45,140 bases of DNA, from contig JAFZFH010000078.1 in assembly GCA_017555965.1 (NCBI GenBank), positions 1 through 45,140 on the forward strand, in the 5' to 3' direction. The stretch is from Bacteroidales bacterium. GTDB lineage: Bacteria; Bacteroidota; Bacteroidia; Bacteroidales; UBA932. Shown here in pieces: positions 36,720-43,816 of this stretch. The translations under genes and the position numbers were made by a program. The notes under the pieces were generated by a model. That model saw only the letters and a program-made list of their open reading frames with translations. It did not search any database and had not been told where the DNA came from. Numbering within the stretch: the stretch's first letter is position 1; each line of letters begins with the position of its first letter.

Positions 36720-38611
36720 ATATTCACCCCGAAATCGTTAAGACGTTTTATTGCCAGATCGACGTACCAGTTCTTGTCGAGATAATCTGGTACGCTGACC
36801 CCGTTAACCGAATCGTTCCATATAAAGCATTTTTCTGGTGTATTGGCGAACTTCTCAGGCTTCGCACCCTCGGTCTTGACCTTCTTCAACGTTCCATCAT
36901 TAGGACGTGATGATGCGAACACACGGAATGTTCTGTCGTTTAACCTTTCAATTTCACCATCGTATATCGTGACATAATTGACCTTCGGACATCTCGGTGT
37001 GAAGTTATTACAAGTTTTACAAGGAGTATCGCTCATCATTGTTTTATTAAAGTATTCACACTGGTAGTAACCGAGATACTTACAAGCAAGATACTTCGGA
37101 TATTCGATGCTAGATACTTCATTGCTGTATCTCTCCTCATACTCCATCACAGCATGACTGTACTTGCTCGACACCTTCACGACCTTCTGGTACTGGATCA
37201 GATCGTCGCACGACATGATCGTTTCCCTCGGGTGGATGCCCTTTGTCAAGTACTCCGTGATGGCTACGTTCACGATCGGAAGATCGTTATCGAGGTCACC
37301 CAGATCCTTGACGTATGCTCCCTTGCTCTTGGATCCACCTTCGTAGTCGATGACCAGGTAGTTGTTGACATCCTTCTGATAGATCTTCTCGTAACAGTCG
37401 AAGCTCATGTGAAGGTGTGTCCTCTGCTCCCACTCGAACACAGCATCATCCAGACGATCGAAGTCAGCACGCTTGATCTTGATCAGGATACCGTCGGTGT
37501 TGGACTGGATGAGTTCACAGAACGGTTCGATCTTCTCGATGAGATCCAACAGGAGGATCTGACCATACACGCATACCAGCGTCCTGTGAAGTGGGTCGTA
37601 CATCGGGTTGAATGGGTCTCCCTCGGATCCGTATGTGATGTTACAGATCCTCTTGTATGGCTCCCTCTCCTTCTTCTTTTTCTCCGCTTTCAGCTTGAGT
37701 GATGTCGCCAGGATCGTCTTGAACCTCTCTGGCTCTTTCACCGCTCTCGACAACAGACCATACTCTACCATCAAGGTAGGATATAGTTGATCAACATCAG
37801 CCATGACCATTATTTCATCGCTGGCACATTCACACTGATACTTTGGGATCGCTCCATGGACACCACCCCATGCGAAGGTATGCGGAACACCGCACACATC
37901 GGTTTCCAGCCAAGCGTCGTTGTTGTGGTTCTTCTTGTCCAGGAACCAGTCAGCGATGTACTGGTACTTGTTCAGCTTCAATGTGTCAGGCAGACGAATA
38001 TCCCACTCGTCATTCGTCTGGATCCTCTGCGCACCGAGGATGATCGCAGACAGTTGAGCCTGGGTCTTACCGACGTGTGCCAGTGGGAGCTTGAATGTGT
38101 CGATCAGTGCCATCTGGCTGTCGAACTCGTTCTTCCTTCTCAGGAACACTTCCATCGTCTGTTCCACGTCATGACGACAGTATTTGATGGTCTCCTGGAT
38201 CTCATCCTCAGTCAGCTTACGATCGATGTCGAACGGAACACTGGTCTCCCTGATGTCGTTGCCCATGAAGGCTTCCAAGGTCTTGAGACCGTAGTATCCA
38301 GTCATAGTGTCGAAGCTCATGATCGGGAAGCTCTTCAGGAGATCTGAGAACTCCCAACCCTTACGATCCTTGAGGATGATCCAGTCGTTCATCTCCTTCG
38401 GGTTGAAGTCTGCCAGGATGCTCTTGGCTATCCATTGATCGTAGTTGCGTGAGTTGAATCCGATCCAGATGTCGTCCTTGTGGTCTTGATAGAACGACTT
38501 GAACTTGTCTGGGTCATTGACGATCACAGTCTCGCGTGCGTTGAATGGCTCGATGAACACCACCAGCCAGTCGTGTTTAAAACATTCAAAATCATAGAAT
38601 ATTAGACTCAT
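36716..38611 (-). CDS. Family B DNA polymerase (631 aa)
   Basis: It carries a 3'-5' exonuclease domain with FYDFECFKHDW (Exo I), GFNSRNYDQ (Exo II) and YCRHDVEQT (Exo III). The polymerase domain has motif A DVDQLYPTLM, motif B KRICNITYG and motif C SNTDGILIK. It is shorter than cellular family B enzymes. A cysteine group near the C-terminus (CEYFN...CKTCNNFTPRCP) could bind metal. GAGGTATGAAG precedes the ATG. Together with the primase-helicase it makes the phage largely independent of host elongation machinery. Confidence 0.93.
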   Translation of the reverse strand: MSLIFYDFECFKHDWLVVFIEPFNARETVIVNDPDKFKSFYQDHKDDIWIGFNSRNYDQWIAKSILADFNPKEMNDWIILKDRKGWEFSDLLKSFPIMSFDTMTGYYGLKTLEAFMGNDIRETSVPFDIDRKLTEDEIQETIKYCRHDVEQTMEVFLRRKNEFDSQMALIDTFKLPLAHVGKTQAQLSAIILGAQRIQTNDEWDIRLPDTLKLNKYQYIADWFLDKKNHNNDAWLETDVCGVPHTFAWGGVHGAIPKYQCECASDEIMVMADVDQLYPTLMVEYGLLSRAVKEPERFKTILATSLKLKAEKKKKEREPYKRICNITYGSEGDPFNPMYDPLHRTLVCVYGQILLLDLIEKIEPFCELIQSNTDGILIKIKRADFDRLDDAVFEWEQRTHLHMSFDCYEKIYQKDVNNYLVIDYEGGSKSKGAYVKDLGDLDNDLPIVNVAITEYLTKGIHPRETIMSCDDLIQYQKVVKVSSKYSHAVMEYEERYSNEVSSIEYPKYLACKYLGYYQCEYFNKTMMSDTPCKTCNNFTPRCPKVNYVTIYDGEIERLNDRTFRVFASSRPNDGTLKKVKTEGAKPEKFANTPEKCFIWNDSVNGVSVPDYLDKNWYVDLAIKRLNDFGVNI

Positions 38612-38624
38612 ATCTTCATACCTC

Positions 38625-39146
38625 TTATTGAATCGCCCGTGCGATCGCTCGCGCCATTTCCTTGTAACCTATCGTCTTGTAAAGTGTTTGGTCGGTCTCG
38701 TTGTCCAGGAAGAACATCTCGATCAACAATGCTGGTGCTTTGGTGTTCTTCACCACGTACAGGTGGGAACCATCACGGATCCCACGGTTACGGAATCCCA
38801 ATCGACTCACCTCGTAGCATACGCGGATCGCGTTGTCAAGCTTGCGTCCCTTGTAGGTGTAGACCTCCACTCCATGTCCCGTACGGTTGACGGATGCGTT
38901 GCAATGCAGTGAGATGAACAGATCCACGTCGCACGCATTCGCAGTACGAACAACCGCATCCAGATAGGAGTTCTGTGTTCTCGCATCGTCGATCGTGCTG
39001 TCGAACACAGTATGTCCATCCTTGCGCAGGAGCTTGATCAATTCTTTACCTACCTTTCGATTTATATCTGACTCATTGTATTTTCCTGACACAGCACCGT
39101 AGCCAGAGCCAGCGATAGTGTGTCCACAGTTCACGCTTATGCGCAT
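38625..39146 (-). CDS. N-acetylmuramoyl-L-alanine amidase, endolysin (173 aa)
   Basis: It cuts the amide bond between MurNAc and the peptide stem. Amidase_3 hallmarks are visible: NCGHTIAG with the first zinc His (residue 9), DINRKVGKELIKLL with the Glu region, SLHCNASVNR with the second His, and ALLIEMFFLDN with the catalytic Glu. No cell-wall-binding domain and no signal peptide are present, so it is a single-domain enzyme needing the holin. It lies unusually between the radical SAM and DNA polymerase genes. GAAAGGATGATAA precedes the start. Confidence 0.94.
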   Translation of the reverse strand: MRISVNCGHTIAGSGYGAVSGKYNESDINRKVGKELIKLLRKDGHTVFDSTIDDARTQNSYLDAVVRTANACDVDLFISLHCNASVNRTGHGVEVYTYKGRKLDNAIRVCYEVSRLGFRNRGIRDGSHLYVVKNTKAPALLIEMFFLDNETDQTLYKTIGYKEMARAIARAIQ

Positions 39147-39152
39147 GAGTTA

Positions 39153-40124
39153 TCATCCTTTCGTGTTGTAAATATTCAATGTTCTAGTGATTCTCTCTTT
39201 ATCGGTGTGCCTTCGTGAAAGGAAGTCTTCGAAGCTCATGTTCTTGAAGAACGCTGGCTGATTGCAATATGCTGTAATGTCGGTCATGAAGTTTTTCAAG
39301 TTCTCTTCACATTCCCAGCAAGCGCGATCCCTCATAATGTAGGGTTTACATTCGTTTTTCCTACACCACTCAACACGATCCAGAAGTTCGGAGACTTCCA
39401 TCGATGGGTGGAAGTAGATGTAGAACTTGAACTTCCAAGGCTTAGGAACCCATTTCTTCATGATGACGAGCTTCTTGTCGAGCATCCTCTGATACTTTGG
39501 ATCATCGAACGCGAAGATGTATTCTCCCATGTAGTTCAATTTGGACAACAGTTCCATGTTCTTTTCATTAATAAGACGGAAATCCAGCCCTTGGTTGAAC
39601 TCGCATCTGATGTTACGATCGATCAGCCATTGAAACACCTCACAGTGGTGTTCGTATGCCAGAATGTTGTTATCGAGGAATTTCACCTTCCGATGCTTGA
39701 CGATCCTTTCAACGTTGTTATAGACCTTCAACGCACCCTCATACTTAGGCACTTTACAGAACCAACAATTTCTGATACATCCCCTAGTGATGAACCCGTA
39801 GGATGTGTCCTCATCGTCGAAGTAGAAGGGATCCGTGTTCTCAATCTCGGGTGGAAGTTGGCGTTCAGGATAGTTGGATCCAATTCCACCGAACTCGACC
39901 CAATCACAACCCGTGACCGTCACTCTATCCTTATTGTTGTCGAAAATGTTGGACACGTACACCCTGTCGTATCCACTCGCATCGATGATCTTGGATCTCT
40001 TATGTGGATAACCAGAGAAACCAAGGTCAATCATCTCAACCTCGTGATCCTTCTTGAAATAGTTGTACATTCTCCTGATCGCCATATTCCAGCGACTATC
40101 TACGTTTACGAGTAGAATCTTCAT
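39153..40124 (-). CDS. Radical SAM protein (323 aa)
   Basis: The iron-sulfur motif is RGCIRNCWFCKVP (CxxxCxxC) near residues 115-127. Upstream is a Rossmann-like start (MKILLVNVDSRWNMAIRRMY) resembling a degenerate B12-binding domain. Later segments (QGLDFRLINEKNMELL) fit the radical SAM barrel, and more cysteines occur (MRDRACWECEENL). It generates a 5'-deoxyadenosyl radical, but the substrate is unknown; nucleic acid or peptide modification are options. The ATG at 40124 follows AAGGAGATGCCGA; the longer ORF is upstream-gene shadow. It overlaps the 98-aa gene by 4 bp. Confidence 0.87.
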   Translation of the reverse strand: MKILLVNVDSRWNMAIRRMYNYFKKDHEVEMIDLGFSGYPHKRSKIIDASGYDRVYVSNIFDNNKDRVTVTGCDWVEFGGIGSNYPERQLPPEIENTDPFYFDDEDTSYGFITRGCIRNCWFCKVPKYEGALKVYNNVERIVKHRKVKFLDNNILAYEHHCEVFQWLIDRNIRCEFNQGLDFRLINEKNMELLSKLNYMGEYIFAFDDPKYQRMLDKKLVIMKKWVPKPWKFKFYIYFHPSMEVSELLDRVEWCRKNECKPYIMRDRACWECEENLKNFMTDITAYCNQPAFFKNMSFEDFLSRRHTDKERITRTLNIYNTKG

Positions 40125-40417
40125 TCGGCATCTCCTTTCCTGTAACCATTTATCATGCTCTGTACCATTTCTAGACACTTCTCGAACATCACTTCCTCGA
40201 TGGAAGCAGTGTCCATCTCGATCCACTTGTCGCGGTACTTGACCCATGCCTTTTCGATATTTTCTTCTCCCGTGTCACCTGACAGATAATAGTCGTAGCG
40301 ATTCAGTAGCTTGTGAAGATCGTACATCTGCTTTGCAAGGAGTGGGTTCTCAGGTTCTATCTGTCTCGCCCACTCTTCTAGCAGATACTGTCTATGATCG
40401 AATGCTCCACCGCTCAT
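40121..40417 (-). CDS. Conserved phage protein (98 aa)
   Basis: The opening MSGGAFDHRQYLLEEWARQI is characteristic of a conserved small phage family of unknown function; the rest is helical (YDLHKLLNRYDYYLSG; VMFEKCLEMVQSMI). It is coupled by ATGA to both the radical SAM gene and the small zinc-ribbon gene, so these three may work together. Confidence 0.78.
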   Translation of the reverse strand: MSGGAFDHRQYLLEEWARQIEPENPLLAKQMYDLHKLLNRYDYYLSGDTGEENIEKAWVKYRDKWIEMDTASIEEVMFEKCLEMVQSMINGYRKGDAE

Positions 40418-40563
40418 TCATCATCCCTCAATGAAAACTGAGCCTCAGCACCACATTTGGAACAGTGTAGAAATGAGACGATCCCGTGACCTTCTCCGTG
40501 AACCTCATCGTAATTGAAGTCACTATTCCAGATCATATTTCCACCGCAAAACCAACAATTCAT
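40414..40563 (-). CDS. Small zinc-ribbon protein (49 aa)
   Basis: It has two knuckles, CWFC (3-6) and CSKC (34-37), around a beta-hairpin with His residues (VHGEGHGIVSFLH). Both ends overlap neighbours by 4 bp, which supports its reality. Position between a DUF3310 protein and the 98-aa protein suggests a part in replication or nucleic acid binding, but no function is known. Confidence 0.78.
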   Translation of the reverse strand: MNCWFCGGNMIWNSDFNYDEVHGEGHGIVSFLHCSKCGAEAQFSLRDDE

Positions 40564-40943
40564 CTGCCCTCAGTCCTCTCCAAGTAGTCGACGTAGAAGT
40601 TGAGGTAATCGCGAGCCTTCTTCAGATCCTTGAGTGCGTCGGGTGTCTTCTTGCCTTCCCTGACTGTATATTTATGTACATTTCCCAGACAGAAACCTTC
40701 CATCCATCCGTTCGCCTCGATGACCTTGATCGCTTCGTAGGGGTTGTCTGCTCCACCATAATAATCTGGGTGGTTGTCTGAGTACTTCTGGATCAACTGC
40801 TCAACGTCCTGACGGATGCCAGCATCACCCTTCTTCCAATCAACAGCCTTACCCATGATCGGACAGAGCCAGGGTGTCCTAATATCTACGGAAGCGTCGA
40901 GAACACACTTACAATCACACTTCTCACATTTCCATGTTGTCAT
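40560..40943 (-). CDS. DUF3310-type protein with N-terminal zinc ribbon (127 aa)
   Basis: The C-terminal DUF3310/SaV-like domain is seen in NPYEAIKVIEANGWMEGFCL, GNVHKYTVREGKK and LKDLKKARDYLNFYVDYLE. This family has been linked to nucleotide kinase-like phage proteins, without clear chemistry. An N-terminal cysteine-rich part (CEKCDCKC, then CPIMG) is an added zinc ribbon. It lies between the SSB-like gene and small zinc protein genes. Confidence 0.85.
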   Translation of the reverse strand: MTTWKCEKCDCKCVLDASVDIRTPWLCPIMGKAVDWKKGDAGIRQDVEQLIQKYSDNHPDYYGGADNPYEAIKVIEANGWMEGFCLGNVHKYTVREGKKTPDALKDLKKARDYLNFYVDYLERTEGR

Positions 40944-40969
40944 GCTATCAACTCCATTGTAAAAGGTTT

Positions 40970-40994
40970 ATCGAGAGGGTGGATCCCTCTCGAT
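40970..40994 (-). terminator. Hairpin after the SSB-like gene
   Basis: On the minus strand ATCGAGAGGG-ATCCA-CCCTCTCGAT forms a 10-bp stem 4 bp after the stop. The T run is weak (AAACCTTTTAC), so partial termination or mRNA protection is likely. It would lower expression downstream of the abundant SSB. Confidence 0.6.
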
Positions 40995-40998
40995 TGAT

Positions 40999-41451
40999 TC
41001 ATTCGACCTCGTAGACCTCTTTGATCTTGAAGGTGTTGTACTCGCCTTTCTTTCCGTAGAACAGGGAGTACTCGAACTTCTCGTTGACGATGTCGAAGAT
41101 GTTCTCAAGCATCTTTCCGTACTGCTGGTAGTCCTCGAACTCGACCTCGACACCAGACTTCAGGGATCTCAGGAACTCGTTCATGATGTGGATACCCATT
41201 CCCTTGTTAACTGGCTGGTTCATGAAGAGCTTGAACTTTGTGAACTCTCCATCGAGAATGGTGAACCAGACGGAGACCATAGGATCCCCCTTCTTGGACT
41301 CAGTGAGTTCCAGCTTGTCGATCCTCACGTCATAATGCTGGTTGACAGGGACATCACCTTTTTTGCCACCGTTCTTCTTAGCCTCATCGATCTGAGACTT
41401 GAGTTCGTTCATGTCGAATGCCTGGTTGAATTTGCTGTAATCCATTTTCAT
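40999..41451 (-). CDS. DUF669-like single-strand DNA-binding protein (150 aa)
   Basis: The layout matches DUF669 phage proteins thought to be SSBs: an N-terminal segment (NQAFDMNELKSQIDEAKK), then an OB-like region (VPVNQHYDVRIDKLELTESK, DPMVSVWFTILDGE) and VNKGMGIHIMNEFLRSL. The C-terminal end is acidic (IKEVYEVE), as in SSBs. It is coupled by ATGA to the Sak4-like gene. Together with that ATPase and the exonuclease it forms a recombination set. Confidence 0.85.
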   Translation of the reverse strand: MKMDYSKFNQAFDMNELKSQIDEAKKNGGKKGDVPVNQHYDVRIDKLELTESKKGDPMVSVWFTILDGEFTKFKLFMNQPVNKGMGIHIMNEFLRSLKSGVEVEFEDYQQYGKMLENIFDIVNEKFEYSLFYGKKGEYNTFKIKEVYEVE

Positions 41452-42230
41452 TCCTCCGTAACTGCTTTTCTGCGCTTGCGCTTAGGTGTTTCAGGTGTTT
41501 CGATTGATGGGACTGCGACAGCCACCTCGTTGTTCTGGATGTCTGCCATGGTCTCAGCAAGTGTCTTGGGTTCTTCCTCGACGACGGGTTCCTCTACGAC
41601 CACATTCTCGATCTGAGGTGTGTTGGTAAGGTCGTAGTACTCGCGGATCGCGGTGTCCACAGCCTTCAGGTCGTTGTCGATCATGAAGTCCCCGAACAGT
41701 CCGATCGGAGACTTGCAGGTATCACGTCCAGAGTTCTGAGTCTGGAAGTAGTACTTTCCATCCTGAACAACACTCTTGAGGACGATAGCGAACATTCCCT
41801 CGACGGTGATCTTCTCGTCAAGGAGCTTACCGATCGTCTTCACCTTCTCGTTTCCGTTCTGATCCCTCTCAAGGTGGGACAGCTCGTACACGATCACATC
41901 GTCGGGAAGTGCGTTGATGGTCTGCTGAAGATCCCAATAGTTCTGAGCGATCTCGGTGAACTTGTCGAAGCCCTTCTCGGTTGCGCGTCTCATGAACTCG
42001 TTTGCCATGAGATACTGTGCGTCATCGATCACGATGGCTTTCTTCTTGGTCTCCTGCATTGCCTTCTTGATCGCGCGATAGTTGTCGGTTGCGATCTGCT
42101 CGTAGCTTCCACGGAAAGGAAGATCCTTCCTTGCGACGTTGATGATCAGGATCTCATCTCTGTCGAAGTTGCGCATGGATGCGCTTTTTCCCGTTCCGCT
42201 CTCTCCAATAACTAATACCTTCTTAGCCAT
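41448..42230 (-). CDS. Sak4-like / AAA_24-type ATPase (260 aa)
   Basis: A RecA-like P-loop core with Walker A LVIGESGTGKSASM at residues 6-19, Walker B AIVIDDAQYLM near 66-76 and a following ELSHLERD segment. The C-terminal 60 residues are acidic then basic (EEPVVEEEP; PKRKRRKAV) and likely disordered. Sak4-type ATPases promote single-strand annealing or strand exchange in phage recombination, usually with an SSB as here. It shares one base with the upstream exonuclease gene. Confidence 0.85.
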   Translation of the reverse strand: MAKKVLVIGESGTGKSASMRNFDRDEILIINVARKDLPFRGSYEQIATDNYRAIKKAMQETKKKAIVIDDAQYLMANEFMRRATEKGFDKFTEIAQNYWDLQQTINALPDDVIVYELSHLERDQNGNEKVKTIGKLLDEKITVEGMFAIVLKSVVQDGKYYFQTQNSGRDTCKSPIGLFGDFMIDNDLKAVDTAIREYYDLTNTPQIENVVVEEPVVEEEPKTLAETMADIQNNEVAVAVPSIETPETPKRKRRKAVTEE

Positions 42231-42997
42231 TATTCATCCTCCTTGGGATAAATGATGTTCCCGTCAAGCTTACCGTCAGATTGACAGTAGGTCTTGAAGT
42301 CACACCAGTAACATAGTTTTTGTGGTTTTTTGACAAAGTCCTCACACTCGATGCAATGCTTCACATCCAGCATGAAGTCGATGACCTTGATCGGATCGTA
42401 CTCGATGGGTGCGATCGTTATCCCCTGCTTCTCACACTCTTCTATCAACATCCTCCTGTACTCGCGGATGTCCTCTGTCTCCTGCTTCAGCTTGACCTTT
42501 GGGATGAAGATGAATCCGAGGTTGCGGATCCTCTTTCCAGGGTTAGCCATCTCAAAGAAGAATTTGTACAAGTGGAGCTGGCTAGATGCCAGGTAGTTCT
42601 CCACATTGTTCGAGTACTTGAAATCATACAGATCATAGACGTTCGGCTCGACCTGAACCAACAGGTCTATGAATCCGATGAAGTCGGGACTGTTGATCTC
42701 GACTTCGAACTGTCCTGTCTCCAGTAGATCCGACAGGATTTCCTTCGCTTTCTTGACCATTACTTCCAGCTTGATAGCCTCGTTGACCATCAGCGGTGTA
42801 GCGGTTGGGTAGTTTGAATAGTAACTTCTGATCGCGCTCTCAACGTCCTTCTCGATACCCTCGTGCATCGCGGTTCCGAGAGCAAGAGCGTTGGTCGGAT
42901 CCAGATTGAACTTAGTGCTAAGTCCGTCTATGTATTTCAGCTTGAACTGGTAGGGACATTTCTTGAATGTCTCCACCCTTGAATGACTCATTCTCAT
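42230..42997 (-). CDS. Cas4/RecB-like PD-(D/E)XK exonuclease (255 aa)
   Basis: The nuclease core shows MSHSRVETFKKCPYQFKLKY (with the first Cys), GTAMHEGIEKDVE, FIGFIDLLVQVEPNVYDLYD and YKFFFEM. The C-terminal cysteines CYWCDFKTYC fit a Cas4/AddB-type iron-sulfur cluster together with the Cys near residue 14. It likely resects double-stranded ends for the Sak4-SSB pair. GAGGTGATAAGAA is the ribosome binding site. Confidence 0.9.
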   Translation of the reverse strand: MRMSHSRVETFKKCPYQFKLKYIDGLSTKFNLDPTNALALGTAMHEGIEKDVESAIRSYYSNYPTATPLMVNEAIKLEVMVKKAKEILSDLLETGQFEVEINSPDFIGFIDLLVQVEPNVYDLYDFKYSNNVENYLASSQLHLYKFFFEMANPGKRIRNLGFIFIPKVKLKQETEDIREYRRMLIEECEKQGITIAPIEYDPIKVIDFMLDVKHCIECEDFVKKPQKLCYWCDFKTYCQSDGKLDGNIIYPKEDE

Positions 42998-43008
42998 TTC
43001 TTATCACC

Positions 43009-43170
43009 TCAAGTCAGCCACTCGTGGTGCTTGCCATTCCAGATCGCGAGATAAGGGAAGCGCATCAGTCCCATTTCCTTGATGTACTCCTTGGCTTCCC
43101 TCTTGGTCTGGAACTCGCGCACCTCATCGGTGTCACGTTCCTTGACGTACCAAGATACTGTGACCTTCAT
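43009..43170 (-). CDS. Hypothetical small protein (53 aa)
   Basis: Starts MKVTVSWYVKERDTDEVREF, followed by a helix (TKREAKEYIKEMG) and WNGKHHEWLT. No family known. GAGGTGGAGTGAA precedes the ATG. The gap to the exonuclease gene is 11 bp, and it starts one base before the end of the upstream gene's stop region. Confidence 0.73.
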   Translation of the reverse strand: MKVTVSWYVKERDTDEVREFQTKREAKEYIKEMGLMRFPYLAIWNGKHHEWLT

Positions 43171-43171
43171 T

Positions 43172-43402
43172 TCACTCCACCTCGTACATATCGGTGACGA
43201 TGTTAACCTGACCCCAACTGTTCACATCCACATAGAGGCGATCATCTATCATGAAGTCTCTCAAGTCACCCTTAAGGAACTTGTCAAGGGTCTCCTTAGT
43301 CATTGTGAGGTTGAGTGTAACAGTGTTGACTTTAGCACCCTTAAGTTCCTCGTCCTTCATTGCTTTTCTGATGATATTCTTGATGTCAGTCATGGTTGCC
43401 AT
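43172..43402 (-). CDS. Hypothetical protein (76 aa)
   Basis: Unrecognised. It has a helical start (TDIKNIIRKAMKDEELKGAK), a central beta/alpha part (TVTLNLTMTKETLDKFL) and an acidic end (VTDMYEVE). The ATG at 43402 stands at the conserved distance from AACAGGAGA; reading on upstream would run through the leader hairpin. It opens the recombination/replication unit. Confidence 0.75.
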   Translation of the reverse strand: MATMTDIKNIIRKAMKDEELKGAKVNTVTLNLTMTKETLDKFLKGDLRDFMIDDRLYVDVNSWGQVNIVTDMYEVE

Positions 43403-43497
43403 TTTCGTTCTCTCCTGTTCGGGTCTTTCACCCTTCGACAATATTCTGTAAGACTTGTGTCATATATAATACTTCGTATTATTTTGTCATACGGATT
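43403..43497 (-). promoter_or_regulatory. Promoter-leader element 5
   Basis: On the minus strand ATGACA, 17 bases, then ATATAT inside AATACGAAGTATTATATATG. TTACAGAATATTGTC, a hairpin GGGT-GAAAG-ACCC and AACAGGAGA follow. The -35-like hexamer overlaps the nuclease stop codon at 43487. Confidence 0.75.
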
Positions 43498-43816
43498 TAT
43501 CGAAAAGATGCTGATCGATCGGATCCTCATCGAATAACGAGTCGATAAAGCTCTTGAACTGCTCGAACTGGTTCGGATAAAGCACCATACAGTACCCACC
43601 AGCCTCGCGGATCTTGTCGCGGTTCCAGATCTGCAACTCCGACGGATAACCATTCGAAGCCTTGACCTCGATCCCAAGGAAGTACCCGTTGACGCAAGCC
43701 AGGATGTCAGGCACACCTACACGTGTGAATTTATTTGCAAAGAATTTGACGTGCCAACATCCTCTTGAGTCCAGGTACTTCTTGATCTTGGTCTCGAACA
43801 ACTTCTCTTCAGCCAT
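43487..43816 (-). CDS. VRR-NUC nuclease (109 aa)
   Basis: A small PD-(D/E)XK-type endonuclease of the VRR-NUC family. Motifs are RVGVPDILACVNGYFLGIEV with the active Asp and Glu-x-Lys (EVKAS), followed by the Gln motif ELQIWNRDKIREAG. Standalone phage VRR-NUC proteins often pair with SNF2-like helicases, as here, and may resolve branched DNA. The ATG at 43816 overlaps the helicase stop (TGATG). Confidence 0.92.
   Translation of the reverse strand: MAEEKLFETKIKKYLDSRGCWHVKFFANKFTRVGVPDILACVNGYFLGIEVKASNGYPSELQIWNRDKIREAGGYCMVLYPNQFEQFKSFIDSLFDEDPIDQHLFDKSV

Noticed and set aside
40125-40247. 41-residue N-terminal extension of the radical SAM protein
   Set aside because: It overlaps the coding part of the 98-aa gene and lacks a ribosome site, whereas AAGGAG stands before the ATG at 40124.
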